This document shows positions 45,891 through 59,352 of a stretch of 64,000 nucleotides of DNA, one piece after another (position 1 is the stretch's first letter; each line of letters begins with the position of its first letter). The notes beneath the pieces were generated by a model that searched no databases, was not told where the DNA came from, and was given only the letters and a program-made list of their open reading frames with translations. The DNA comes from Sphagnum magellanicum (lineage: Eukaryota > Streptophyta > Sphagnopsida > Sphagnales > Sphagnaceae): contig CM038910.1 in the NCBI GenBank assembly GCA_021904315.1, positions 5,084,001 to 5,148,000 of the forward strand, read 5' to 3'. The position numbers and the translations under genes were made by a program.

Positions 45891-46728
45891 TACCCATTCC
45901 TCACAATTTGTTCCTCTGAACTCAATTTCCCACTTCCACTTTTGGGGGAATCCCTTTCCAAAAGATGGGCCCCTTTGCCAATCCTCACAACTTTCGCAAA
46001 CCCTTTGCTTGGAATTTAGTACCTTGTTTCAACCCACGCAACTGTATGAGCGTGTTTTGTCATAGCAAATTCTTTTTTGCACCGTGACAACAAGAAAAAA
46101 ACAAAGCTGGAATACTTTTTCCCATATGCTTTGATTTTTAACCCAAAATTTTGTCAAAAACATGAGGGAAATTTTGATTTTTCATGAAAAGTTTAAGGAT
46201 TTATTCCAACCATAAAGCATCACTTCTTTTTTTTTCAATTGGCCCCAAAAGTTTGTCGTCACATTGGCGTTGTTTGGCAATCGGCCCCCAAAAGCCCGTC
46301 CGTCCACACATTGCTATTATTATTTGGAGAAAACTTTGAAGAACAATGGTCAATAAAAGGCTAAATTTACCTTTGGAAATTAGGATCCTTGTCACCTACT
46401 CCTACATCAGAAAATTAAAATTTAAAAAAAATAAAAAACAAAAAATAAATCATACACTAAAAAACACTAGATTCCCCAAGTGTTGAGTGGGTATTGGATT
46501 TTGTTAAATAACCCATCTTTCAAAAATTGAAACAATTATTTTATTTTATTTTAATATTGTATAATTTATTTTCAAATTTGAGGAGCTTTCTGTTCTGGTT
46601 GTTTCAAAAAACTAAAAGAAGATGTGGTTTTTTCATTCATCCAAGGAACCTGAAAAGAACTACAGATTTCAGGGTAGTTCATTCATCCTTTTTAGTTACC
46701 TCAGAGAAGGGGTTATTATGCCTAAGCC

Positions 46729-46764
<36 letters not shown>

Positions 46765-49078
46765 ATTGGTGGAAGATTCCTCGCACCCTTAAGTTTGAGA
46801 CCCGGGTGTTGGGCAGGTATTAAAAAATTTGTTTGAACTGACCTGGGATTTGGGCTGGTTCTCACAATGAGTACCAAATGGATATCATAGCAAGTGATAC
46901 CCAGGGTCAAGTTTTAGGTCTAGGGTTCTAGGCTTGGTAATAGGTAGGACCTAGGATCTAGGCTCTAGTGTCTAGCATCATTGATTAGGTCTAGGAAGAA
47001 GGTTTTAGACTATAGTTTTAGGTTTCTAGTTTTGCCACTCTATTTGGTTTATTTTTTGTCTTGTGAAAATGAAAATAAACTAATGCAAAATGAATCTTCA
47101 TGAATAAAGTTGAAATGGAAGAAAAATCTAAAGAAAATCCAAGTTAGCAAAAATAATTAAACATAATGCCAAAAAATGAAGGGGGAAAAAAAAAAATTTG
47201 AATCTTGAAAAGTTGCATGACATTCAAAAGAAAAATGAAGAACTAATAATAAAAATGCTCTAGATGTTGGGGTTTTTTCAATGTTGAGTGCATATCAACT
47301 TTTTTAATAAATCAATTGTTCTAGTTCTTTCACTTTATTTTCCCAAAGAACTAGAACAATTCTATAAAAAAAAGTTTCAATTTTAAATACCTTGTCTAGT
47401 TGTTTATTTATTTCTTATTTGCAAAACTAATTTTTCATAACCAATTTTTGCTTCTTTCAAATCAATCAATTATACTTAGATGGATCTTTAAGTTGATTTA
47501 AAATTCAAACTCCTTTCTTATTTTGGTATTATCATTTTTTCCACACTAATATCATGTTTACCCTAATCAAACCAATGTTGGCCAGTGATTAAACACAAGA
47601 ATAAACCCAAGACAATTATCATGGCAATTTTTAATATTCATAATTGCAATTGTAAGAAAAATCAAAAAACCCAAATCTGATTATATAACCATGATTATCA
47701 AAAAAATGTAAAAAATCAATTAACCAATTAGAAAAATCTTGGTTCTTTAGCAATTTTTTCATGAAAACCTCAAGTCCTTGAATTGCTTTGAAATAATTAA
47801 AATATTTTTTTAATTTTGAAATAAAACCAAATGATTTTAAAATATTTTAAAACATGAACTAGTAATTCTTTGAAAATTCAAATACTGCACTATACAGGTA
47901 AAAACCATGCCCTCCTACCCAATGTGTTCTATTTATGTTTAGGTTCATGATAATTTTGCATCATTCTTTTCAATGGATAAAGCCTATGGGTGGTGGACAT
48001 TCCCAAATGTGGGACCAAAATCCACTAGTGTTTTGTCTTCGGCCCTTTAAAATGTCCTCATCCTAAGGTTTTACTTTAGTTAAGAGTACTAGGTTAGCTA
48101 TCCAGTTAAGTCATAATTAATTTCGTGCTAAATTGAGTTAGTATAATTAATTATATTTTAACTCAAAATCATTTTAAATATAAACATGATCTGAGCTATA
48201 TCGAGTTTTAATTATTTCGTGTCTCAAATATCATTTTGAGGTGTGGGTTTTCAAATCACTTTTGAAATTGAAATTCAAAAAAATAGTGTGTTTTGCTTTG
48301 TAGGTTTTCATGTGTTTTGCTTTTCAAGTTTTCATATGTTTTTATGCAAGTTTCTTTGACACTTTGGTTTCTTATATTGTATTTTCATTAATTGTTTTGG
48401 GCATTCTATGTTTTGGGCTTGGATTCCTTCCTATTTGTTGTAAGGAGTTTTATTTTGAATCACCATAATATCATGCACCAATTAGAGTACTCCTATGTTA
48501 TTTGTGTGATGTGTGAACAACAATAGATGTAAGCATTGATATGGTAACATCAATATAGTATCGCATAACACCCTACACAAAACTCAGATGTAAAATGGAC
48601 ATTGACAAAAAAATATGCAATCTAGAAAAAACCCATAAGAAAGAACAACAAAATACAAATAGCCAAAGGTGGCGAGACCCATAGGCCAAACAATGAGCAC
48701 ACCTTGAACCACAAGGAGCTAACCAAACCCAAATAATAGAACACCCATGAGACTAGGAGAAAGCAGGTTCTTTGAAAAAAGATCCTTAGGAAAGAAACAC
48801 CCCACAATTTAGAAGCTGAATGTGTACACGAATATATTTGTTGTGACTATGAACATTTTAGGCCTCCCCCACCTCAGTTGGGAAAGAGGGATGGGTTGAT
48901 CAAATTTTGAGCAAGGATGGATCAAGACATCAAATTTGGAGGAAAGTTTGCAACTCAATAACCAATTTAGAAGAATTCAGCTCAGGAAGTCAAAAGAATA
49001 ATGTTTAGGAGTTTTAGACCTCATGCAAGAAATCTTGAAAAAAAATTGGCAGCTTTTCGTATCGACCTGGGGTTGTGG
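45891..49078. other. Gene-free AT-rich stretch
   Basis: Contains an (ATT)n microsatellite at 46,731-46,767 and a patch at 46,910-47,030 with many taggt/ctagg phrases. No gene or transposon protein recognised. Around 48,960-49,078 should lie the 3' end of the mitochondrial carrier transcript. Confidence 0.45.
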
Positions 49079-49098
49079 TTTAGGGTTTAGGGTTTAGG
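49079..49098. repeat. Short interstitial telomere-like repeat (TTTAGGG)
   Basis: Two complete and one nearly complete TTTAGGG units lie in tandem, ending two bases before the stop codon of the carrier gene. TTTAGGG is the usual plant telomere repeat. Too short to mark an old chromosome end with confidence. Confidence 0.7.
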
Positions 49099-49100
49099 AT

Positions 49101-51114
49101 CTAAACTGAGAACCCATGAGTCAATCGCTTCATGATCTGATCATAAGTGGTGAACATGATCATGGCTGATGGTGCAACCCACAGCATCCTGGATGTCATA
49201 CCACGAGTGAATCCGGTGACACCCTCTTGTTTGTAGATTGATTTAGCTGCATCCCATGCTCCCGTGTATTGTGTGCTATTGTTTACATTACTTTTTCCTT
49301 GCACTTGCAATCGTGTCTTGATAACATCCTGCAGGGGGGGAAAAAAAAAAGACCCAAATTCATTCGACAAAATAGGAACCAACAAGATCTGTCAAAAGAT
49401 TTTTTTCTCTTACCAGTTCAAGATTTGAAGGCATTCGTAAATTTCAGTGAGGATTACACAGAGTATTATGAGGACACTAGAATTCACAATTGCAAGATTT
49501 AGAATGTAGTAGAGAGAGCAATGCTTCCTTATTGCAAAATTCCAATTTAGTCTGTGTAGAATTTGCTCTACATTGGGTGGGGCTTAAATGGCATTGAATG
49601 TTGAGAAGAAGAAGAAAAAGAAGAGAGAGAGAGAGGGAGAAAGACTAACCATGGGATTTGTAAGACCAGCAGCAAATGCAGAACTTAAGAAAGAGCTGCC
49701 AAGTTCATAGTGAATATTGAGTTTTTCAACAGATTCAGCCCCAGAGTACCAAACACAGGCACGCTTGGTAGCTTCCCAGAGTGGCAAGTACACAGCATTG
49801 TATGGTCCCCACACCATTTGAGCCAACAAAAACCCCCGGTATATTGCTCCTATACCTTCATGTTGATAAATGCTTCTTACCACATGCAAAGATCCCTGCA
49901 AGCACAGATTTTGCAAGCAAAAATCACAATAAATTCTTATGTGACATCTACATGCAGGAGAAGGAATTCAGATCCTCACCAATCTTATTGAATGATTGTC
50001 TGAATTGCTGCTGTAAGACAAGGTTTACATACAGTTTACTGACAGAACAAAACCCATGTTTAGATACATGTTGGGCTGAGAAATGAGAGGAATCAAAAAT
50101 AAATATTGCAGCCTGGGAAATAGGAGAGATGGAACTACTGTATAAGAGCCTTCTCCACTGGTTTGAACCATTTGTCTTTGTCTGACCACTTCCACAGGCA
50201 CCATCACTGTTGACTGCACGAGCGTCGCAAGCAAACCGCCAACAAAATGCACCATAGGATTGCTCTCCCCACCTACAGTTGATACAAATGCTACAACAGT
50301 TGTTACTCATCCCACACATACCAACGACAACACAGCCAACCCAGATTTGAAACCCAAGTTTTTTCTGCAATTGATCAGCATCTGCCATCCCTGACTTGAA
50401 GCCCAACTTTTTTTTTCTGCAACTGATCAGCACCTACTGTGTATGCTTGAAGCCAATTTTATTTTTTCTGCAACTTGATCAGCATTTGAACTTAGGTTTG
50501 ATCAAGGACATCTAGAACTCAAGCAGTACTTAGAACATCATACATCTAGAAAGATTGGATCTTCCCATGAGTTCTGAGGAATTTGGAAATTTAGCAGTTT
50601 TGAAGTTCTTGAGTCAATTTCTTCTACCTGGAAGTGTTTTCTTGGCAGTTTGGTAAGTGGCCATGTAGAGTGCTTGAGCAGGTGCAATTTGAGAGACAGT
50701 TGAGTATCCTTTGTACAAGGTCCTCCATCCTTCCTTTGCAGCTATGCTGTAAATGGCTTGTGCTGGTCCTTTGTATGCATATAATGCTGCTGTACCTCCA
50801 CCGCCACCAACACCACCCCCTCCTCCTTGCACCTGCCAAACCAAGCTATTCATTTCTTATTAATTCTAACTCTTGAGGCACTGCCAAAAACAAAAATCAC
50901 AGTAAAAAATTCTCAAGGATTTGGGAGCTATGGGGATTAAGGACATGAGATTTGAATCTGGGTGAGAACTTGGAGGAGTACAAACCATGAGCCTGGATTT
51001 GACTGTCATCATAGGATACATGACACCATCAGCCAGCATGCCTGCAAGTCCACCTGCTAGCATCTGCTTCCCTAGTATACCCTGAGGGCTCACATCTCTA
51101 TCACCTGCTGCCAT
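49101..51114 (-). CDS. Mitochondrial carrier family (SLC25) transporter
   Basis: Five minus-strand exons, 51114-50986, 50832-50628, 50272-50139, 49895-49650 and 49328-49101, all with GT-AG introns and matching phases, give 313 aa, the standard size. Three repeats of about 100 aa carry the family signature PxxxxK/R: MYPMMTVKSRLM (first, with Met in place of the usual acidic residue), MVPVEVVRQRQMV (second) and TNPMDVIKTRLQVQG (third). Helix-end features such as EGIGAIYRGF and EGVTGFTRGM also fit. An unusual Gly-rich insertion (QGGGGGVGGGGG) begins exon 2 between repeat helices 1 and 2. Carriers of this family sit in the inner mitochondrial membrane and exchange metabolites or cofactors; I cannot name the substrate. 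No frame breaks are present, so it is probably functional. Confidence 0.92.
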
Positions 51115-51700
51115 CTCTAAATTTGTTTGTTTTTTTTTTTTCGGTCTCTGATCACAAAATCTCTCTACAAACTATACGTACTGCTTCCCGTTGTCTACAA
51201 TCTTCTTTAGAAAAACTGCTACTAAGTACTCAGATGATGGATTTGAAGATGGGTTTTGGAGTTGCCGGAGAAGTAAGCTGCTTCCCAAACTATCTCTCTC
51301 TCTCTCTCTTTTGCAGATGTATCAATTCCAAAACCCAAAAACACTCTGCAGCTTCAAAAACCAAGTCTAGAAGTGCACAACTTCTCAAGAGAGTTTTTTT
51401 CTCAAGAAAAGTAGAAAGTCTTCAATGGGTACTTTCAAGACTGTTCTTCTTCTTTTTTTTCTCCTTGAGCTCAAGGGAGTGAAACTAGAGGAAAGCTGAT
51501 CAAAGCTTGCTGATCCAAAGTAGCTAGAACTTGAGGGAAAAAAAACCAAACCAAAACAAAACAAAATCCTAATTTTGCTGAAATTCAAAACCCAAGAAGC
51601 ACCAATTGCAACACTGCTGAAATACCAACAGTAAGAAACAAGAAAATTCTTATAGCTCAAACAAAATCAGAGGAATTCTCCGAAGAATTCAAAGAGCTGC
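51115..51700 (-). promoter_or_regulatory. Leader and upstream region of the carrier gene
   Basis: On the gene strand there is a (GA)n tract at about 51,291-51,311, about 180-200 bases before the start codon, and A/G-rich sequence around it. GA-rich leaders are common in plant genes. The transcription start is not visible. Confidence 0.3.
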
Positions 51701-54109
51701 TTCAAGAGCCGATCAGGAACAACTCAAGAATAGACTTATGGTATTCGATCAACAATGAAACCAAAACAAAATCAAATGTAATTTTTATTTTTATTTTTTA
51801 AAAAATGCAGCTGGAATTTTCACAGCAATTTTTTCAGCTGCCAAGAACACAAATCAAAATCCTAAAACACGTAAGTAAGAAGAAAATTTTCCAAAAATTC
51901 AAGAAAAAACCAAACTTTTGCCGAAGAGACAGACGGGAACGACTGCGCGTAAAGCAAGCGGCTGCCAAGTGGCAGCAGTATCGTATCTTATGAAGATTCG
52001 ACACGTGTAATGGGAGTTGGGATGACGTGTCAGAGAAAGAATGAAGAAGGTGGCTGAGGAAATTTTCTTTTCTTTTTTTCTTTTTTTTATTTCTTTTTTT
52101 ATTTCTTTTTTTATTAAATTTTTTTGTCTTCAAAAAAAACTTTTTTAGTGCATTTGCCAACCAAGCTCCCTTGCAGTAATGTCCCACGGGCAGGACTTTT
52201 TATTTTAATTCCTGCCCATGTACCCTTCACATGCCATGTGGCGTTCACATGTAATTTAGTTTTTTTCTTTTTTTTCTTTTTTTTTTCCCCTTTTGGGGCA
52301 ATTTTGTGATGTTGCTCAAAGTGGCGATTGATCATCCATACAACAATTTAGCCAGATTTGGTGATCAGAAATTATGAAAGTAAAAAAAATAAAATCAAGT
52401 ATCCTTCTATATTTTTGGCTACCTATTGGAGCTTAGGTTAGAATCTGGCAATTGCTCTTTTTTTTTAGATATATTTTTTCGAAATTTGGCAACTCAAAAA
52501 CTCAAAAAGAACTAAAATTTTGCCTATTTTGAATTTCATTTCTTAAAATCCTTTTGGAGAAATTTGGCCCCAATAAAAAAATCTATTAAAAATAATTTAA
52601 AATGTTGAAAAAAAAAAAAAAAAAACTGCTCCAGCATTTGCCCTTCACAAAAACAAAGAAGTTATAACCTAAGTTGTATTGGAGTCTGGGAACTGTTTTA
52701 CAAATTCATGAATACCATTGGTAAATAGCCTAGTAAGCAGCCTTTTTGTTTGCCGGCTTTATATAGCCAAAAAAAAGTAATATTACAAATTAAAACTGCT
52801 AAAATCAAGTGATTTTGGAGATTTTCAACATCTGGAAATTCGACCAGATTTCTATACAATGGTTCAAGTATGTAACCAAGAATCTAATTTTATTTCTAAA
52901 TATTTTATTTTCATATTCAACTTGTAGCCAAATTTGGCTAAATCTTCCTATGGATCATTACCAATTTGGCTACATCACAAAATTGACCAAAAGAAAACAA
53001 ACTAGCAAGTTTGGCAATTTGATGCCAAATATTTAGTGAAATTTTCCAAAGATTTTTGCATAATCATTAAAAAAAACTATTAAGGTGTGCTTTTACTTAT
53101 TAAAAACAACTTAATAATTTCTCAAAATTTCGGAATTTTTTCGTACAAATAATTATTTAGTGTTGAACCTACTATGTTCCTACTATTGTCACATAGATTC
53201 TAAGGCATTCCTATTTTTTAAATGAATATAAGTGAAAATTAACATATTCTCCAAACACTTTTAAAAAATTCAACCATAAGAAATGGTCACTTACAATTAC
53301 ATCTCTTCAAAGGACCCTCTTGCTTTTCAAATCTTTCCATATGCAATGAATATTTGTTCCTAATTGACCAATGTTGGTGCAAGCTTGACAAGTGATATTT
53401 GCATCAAACTATCAAGTATTCAATCCCTCTCACATGAAAATGTACCCAACGAAATACCTAAACCCATAAACCCTAAACCTTTAAACCCAAGATTGGTTGC
53501 CATATAAGATGATAAAAACTATCATCCCTTTTGCACCATTTTAAATGGCTACAAAACATTTGCCAAGCTTCAACCATTAGAAAATTCTCACAATTCGAAG
53601 CCAAAATATCAACAAATCGATGTACATATAATCAAAAAAAAGAGTTAATGGTTGTCACATTTGGTGATACACAATGATTCAAACATTGGTCTAACCATTG
53701 TTGAGCTCAAGCTTCCTTTTGAATCTACATCATTTGTCAAATGGCCTTTTCATATGAACATCGCTTTAATGGACTTGAGCATATTTTTATACTAGTTTCC
53801 AATATGGTTGAGTTCACATGTTTTGTCTACAAAAATCTTGTTCAATTGATTTAGTTCTATTAAACATCAAACAACATTTGCAAATAAACATGTGTTTTCA
53901 ATTTGTACACATCAACATATCAACCATATGTTCAAAACGTCGCACATGAGCTAAACCAATCTAGCCATGACAAATCCTTGTGAAAACCATCATATTGCAT
54001 TCAACTACAAAATTGACAAAACTTGATGTCCCAACTCCTTTAATAAAATTTTAATTTCTTTTGTCCTCAAAGAAGAAAAACCAACTCGCTTGTTAAACCT
54101 TTTGAGCTA
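51701..54109. other. Gene-free AT-rich stretch with poly-pyrimidine tracts
   Basis: Low-complexity T-rich runs occur at 52,066-52,130 (ttttttatttc repeated) and 52,260-52,290. 52,800-54,100 is AT-rich with no recognised coding sequence. Confidence 0.45.
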
Positions 54110-54450
54110 ATTTTTCCACTAATTAAAAACATGGAAAGTCTTTGGTAGTATCAAATGTTACCAAGACATCTCAATGTGCTTTACAATTATGAAAAAATTA
54201 ATAAGGATTCAACTTTCAAACTTGTGACCAAACCACTTCGTGACCCAATCATAGAAGAAACACCATCCATGGTTATGGCTACCATCTTTTGGATATCTGA
54301 ACCCCAAGAACGTAAAAAATTGGATATTACATGAAAAATAACTTGAGATGTATCATTAAAAAAATTCAAGAATTTTAAGAATGAAGTTTCAAGATGCCCA
54401 ATATCTTGGGAATTGCCTAAAATTGTATCATAAATGATCAAATGTTCTTT
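54110..54450 (-). pseudogene. hAT-like (DUF4371-type) transposase fragment
   Basis: The minus strand reads VIFHVISNFLRSWGSDIQKM followed by VAITMDGVSSMIGSRSGLVT (54,200-54,350), then NCKAH, a stop and DVLVTFDTTKDFPCF (about 54,120-54,185). Plant and animal hAT-derived proteins with a DUF4371 domain show DGxSxMxGxxSGVxxxLK followed by HCxAHRxxL. Stops and frame shifts make it inactive. It may be a scrap of the same superfamily as the one at 19.0 kb, although the two pieces do not overlap. Confidence 0.7.
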
Positions 54451-57400
54451 TCATGTTTTATCTATATTTCCATCAATCATCGATGAAAAGCCTGAACTTC
54501 CTTGCATTTCTTTCATTTGTGACTCTTATAAAGTCTTTGAAATAACAAACAAATATTCTCTTTCAAGAATTTGATTTGTATATGATCCATAATTAGGGGG
54601 TACATTCACGATTGGGGTACAAAAAGTCCAATGTTTTTTTTTTTTTTAAAATCCAAAGGACAACTTTAAGTTTTCTTCTGTTTGCATCATTATAATTGAA
54701 GTGGATTATTATGTGTCAATAGATAAAATGAAACCATCTCAAATTAATAATATATATTTTTAATATTATATAAATGTCCTTTTGAATCATTTAAATTAAT
54801 TATAGGAAATGTTTAAACTAGATTTTTTTATAAAAAGAATAAACGTGATACATTAAATAATGCATTTGACATCAAATTTATTTTCTTAATAATTAATGTT
54901 TTCATCTGTGTTTGACCATATTCATTGGATGTGCATTTGATTATATTATAAACCATATGAAAAATTTGAAGGCAACAAAATTTAATCTTTGGGGTTATAA
55001 AGGGAAACAATTTGGCCATTTGATTGATTATTTGTATTCATTAGGCTTAAATTTTGTAACATGAAATGTGGATTATTAAATGTGCAAAAGAAATCATGCC
55101 AACAAACATATCAAATTGTCCATAGGAAAAGAATTCAAGCATTTCATGCCTTTGTAGGTTTGAATCAAAGTTTCAATGCACAATGATGTACACATGTGAA
55201 AAATCATCACAACAACATGAATTATTTATGTTGGATTATTCAAAAAATTCAACTTTAAATTTGTTGCATGTAAATGTTACTTGTTTAGGTTTCAAAAAGT
55301 CCTAATGTCTTTTTCCCTTTTTTTTGGAACCTTGATTATGAATGAACTCATCTATGCATATTGAAAATTTATAACTAACGTTGAAGTAAATTGCACAAAG
55401 ATTCAAACTTTATTTAAAATTTTGTAATATGATACATCAACCTCATGGCAACTAAAACATGTCCTTGTTTGCTTCATGGGGTATTAACACGTTTGATAAT
55501 AGATTTTGAATTTCTCTCCTCTTTTTATAGCCATTTTGCTTAAGAAAAAACATTAAAGTTCAATTATTATGATTAGCTGCAATGGTTCCCAAGTGTAAGG
55601 TCTTACACCCTTTTTCTTTTTCCCCAAATGTTAAACACAATACATTTGACACAATAACATTTCAAGTACTTTTCACCATATAAATTCCTTTCACATGACC
55701 AAGGAAATTTTAATTGTCATGAATTTTTGAAAGACTAGTTATATTATATGTGTTTAGTTGGATTTATGGATGCTTCACTCATTGAGCTTTGTACCCCAAC
55801 TTTAGGAATTTCCAAAGATTAATGTGTTACATGGTCTTTGATTGATACATTGGTTTTGATAAATGAAAGAAATATTAATATTCTTTAATTCAAACACTGA
55901 GTCCAATGGACTTTTTCTTTTCTTTTTGGTTGCTAACAATATTTGACCTTGATGGTTTGCCAAAAGTTGAAAAAATGTTTTTGATGATGCCATGGCAATA
56001 GTTTACAAACTATAATTAAAACAAATGGTGATCAATAGTGTAGGCTTCATATCTCCTACATCTTCTAGCATTGTTTTGACCTTTTGCATGAATTTTTTTT
56101 TGCATCCACAAAAAGAAATCTCAAACTATTGATCAAATGTCCATGGAATCATTTTAGCAAATTCAATCAACTCCTTCTATACAATGTGGAGTAGGGGGGG
56201 ATGCATGTTGTTATTGTGGTATAACCTTTCGCTTCAAATTCTCTATACTTACTCAAAAATTGTATCTCAAATTGTTGAATGTGAACATGAAGTTCCATTA
56301 CATATAATCCTAACAAATTTTCTTTATAAAATATGCATTAAAGTGGGCATGCATGTTGCCTACCATGGCATAATCGTGAACTCTGAAAAAGCAAATGGAT
56401 TTCCCAATTCAAATTGCTTTTGCTACAATTACAATTTCTACCTTCATTCATTTCCTTTATTTTGTGAACCACGCATTCCCATTCAATGTACCCATAACCA
56501 TTGGTGTTTGCCTTGTGTTCACTTTGATCAATCATCACGTTAAACTCCTAACACATGCATGTGTCCTCCACCCATAAAATCTTCCACAATATATTTTCCC
56601 CCACCTTCCCACATTTTGACAATATCAAATGAATAGACATAGAAACAATTCATGTTTTAACATATGAAATAATTCTTCACATCTTCACAATATAGTTGAT
56701 TATTTGTTTACAAGTGCACTAAAATATCACCAAATTTTCACTAACCTTGTGTTTTTATGAATTGGTTTGTTGTCACTACTTCTAGCTAAAACTTGACACA
56801 TTTCATCTTCCAAAAAACACGAAATCAAAGTTTTGTTTATAACAACAAAACTAAAATAAAATAAAAACACACATACATAATATTGATGTGAAGCGAAAAA
56901 TTACATTGAGTTCATGAAATGAGACCAAAATGACCTTTAATTGGTTTGTCAAACTTGAGTTATACATTGTGCATTGGTGTTTTAAAACTTACAAAGTATA
57001 AAGAAGAAAGGAGATGAGAAATATGACTTAATCCTCTTGTGAATTTTCCTATGACCTAATCCAAAATGAATGTATGAATGAGATTTTCAATCTAAAGGAT
57101 CTAACATTTAAAAAATTTAAGAAAATCACAATTTTAAGAAATAAAGTTATGTGAAGTTTCTTTTTTACAAATGTCTTTCACATGTGAAAAGTCTCACAAT
57201 TTTTTACCTTCACAATGTCTTTCACATTAAATGTCATTGAAAGCCATTAGAGGTTTCAAATTTAAGGCATGTCCCAATGTGAAGCATTCCCAAAATGAGG
57301 ACCCTCTGAAAATTAAGCTTGGGGCCTCAATTTTTGGAATGTTGCACAATCTAAAAGTCTTGCTTAATGTTTTAAAATAGAACAATGATTTTTACACTAA

Positions 57401-58875
57401 AAGGGTTTAATGTAGAATTAGATGCCATTGTTCACGATTAATTTATTTTTCACACCAAAATGTTTTAAAGTAAAAATATTGAAATTTACACCTTGAAGTG
57501 CAATGAAAATAATTTTCAAAAATCAAATCAAATGTGAAGTTTTTTTTGTCTAAAATGATTTTTAAATGCACTAAAAACTAATAGAAAGTTTCACGAACCA
57601 TCATCTATAAATTTTTTTTAATGAAGACATAATTGAAGTTTTGAAACCAACCAATCAAACTAAATCATTGAAAAGTGAATTAAGAGACCTTTTGGGAAAT
57701 AACTAGATTTCTAGATGACTTTTGATAGTTAAGCATAGCCTCATTCCTTCTTCAATCTCTACCCATCTTTTTTTAATCAAAACATGTTTTAATTGTATCA
57801 TAATAAATGTCAAATAAGTAAGAATATGACATAACCAAAGGTAATAAAGATGTCATTACCTTCTTACCCTTGAAGATTTAAAAAACCTATTCAACAATGG
57901 GAGAGATTTAACTAATGATTGAATCACTAGTTATATGAAATCCATTAACATTAGGGTTTTATGATTTTTCATAAGCAAAAGAGAGAGATGGAGAGAGAAA
58001 GGGAGGGAAGTTTAGTGATTGGAACATGAGTTTAACAATATTATTGTAATGCCCAAATATAAATAAGAAAACATGTATATATGCAACAAGTAAAGGCAAT
58101 TTACTTTTTATATTTATAGGTTTTAATTAGTTAAGGATCAGTGTGTGCTTGAACATGAAAAAAATTAGAGAACAAGGATGGGTTCTAGAATATTGTGTAA
58201 GGTTTAGTTACATTGAGAATGTGTTGAAAGTTTCTAAACATGTGGTGATTAAATGGAACCCAAGAACACAATCATAGTGCTCGAATTTCTAACATACAAC
58301 ATTGGAATGAAAGAATTTTGGAAAAAATCTCTTAAAAAATTCCAAATGTTGTTTCAATTGGGGATTGTGTTGTTTCAATTGGGGATTGTGAAGACATGAA
58401 TTTTTCTTCAAGTTGGTAGTGGTAAATAAGTAGAATTGAAATGATTTCTAATGGGTTTTTAATTAGTCAACTCAAAATTTTACCATATTAATGTTTCATT
58501 ATGCTACATGCTATTAGTGATAATTTTGATAATTGTTTATGAAAGTTATAATTTAAAGATCCAAAATATGCATTCTAATTCACAATATTTGAAAATGTTA
58601 CTAATGTTTACATCTAATCTACTTTCACATTATATGGTGATTGCATTTTGTACCCTATTTTTAAAAAATCTATATTGAGTTATTTGTAATGTGGGTATTG
58701 TTATAAGTTAAATTGTTGTTTGTGGAGTGTTTTAATTTATTTTTTCATCTATTGTCATTCACTCATCATAATGGTGCTAAAAACATTGTAAATTACACTT
58801 TCAAGTTTCAAAAGTTGAATCTTATGTATTAAAACTATGGTTTCATTTTCTTAATAAAGAAAATTTTCATTTTGA
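54451..58875. other. Gene-free AT-rich stretch
   Basis: No recognised gene. A 119-codon plus-strand frame at 56,184-56,543 has no known motif. A 24-bp phrase containing gtttcaattggggattgtg is repeated in tandem near 58,350-58,395. Confidence 0.45.
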
Positions 58876-59175
58876 CCCAATTTGCATCCAATTTCTTTTC
58901 AATTGGATTTTAATTCAATTCAATTCGATTGAATCTTAATCTAATGTTGAATTGAATTGAAATTGAAATTGAATTTATTGTGAATTAAATTCCATTCAAT
59001 GTACTTGAATTTAATTTAGGAATTTGAATTTTGATCAATTAAATCAAAACCCAATTAAGTTAATATTTAACTTGACTTGAATTTCAAGTTGCATGTAATG
59101 TCATTCAATATTTTTTCATTCAAATGGAACTTAATTTTCACAAAATTAATTCATTTTTTTCATCAATTGATTAGT
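58876..59175. repeat. Dispersed AT-rich repeat, copy C
   Basis: The longest member of the family: caatttgcatccaatttc, then gaatt/caatt pentamer runs, then gtcattcaatattttttc, gaacttaattttcacaaaat and taattcattttttt. Shares its first half with 17,430-17,650 and its last part with 42,420-42,540. It ends about 180 bp before the RPS9 promoter module. Confidence 0.7.
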
Positions 59176-59352
59176 CAATCATCATTTATAGTAAATTGAA
59201 ATTGTTACCAAGTAAATTTATCATGTCCATAGATCCAAACAAAATAAAGGATATTTTAAATTTTTAAATGAATATATTTACCATTTAATTCATATAATCT
59301 ATTATTTTTCAAAGTGGCCACAATGGACTTGGGGACCAAAGTGGGATCTCTA

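Noticed and set aside
45623..46019. Repetitive protein of the type FNDHVGLDVF
   Set aside because: The 44-bp period shifts frame each unit; the open frames result from the repeat's lack of stops.
51291..51316. Strong plus-strand splice acceptor (CT tract then ttttgcag)
   Set aside because: It is the reverse of the GA-rich leader of the minus-strand carrier gene and no plus-strand exon follows.
56184..56543. 119-codon open frame as a gene
   Set aside because: AT-rich, no motif, and overlaps other equally weak frames on both strands.
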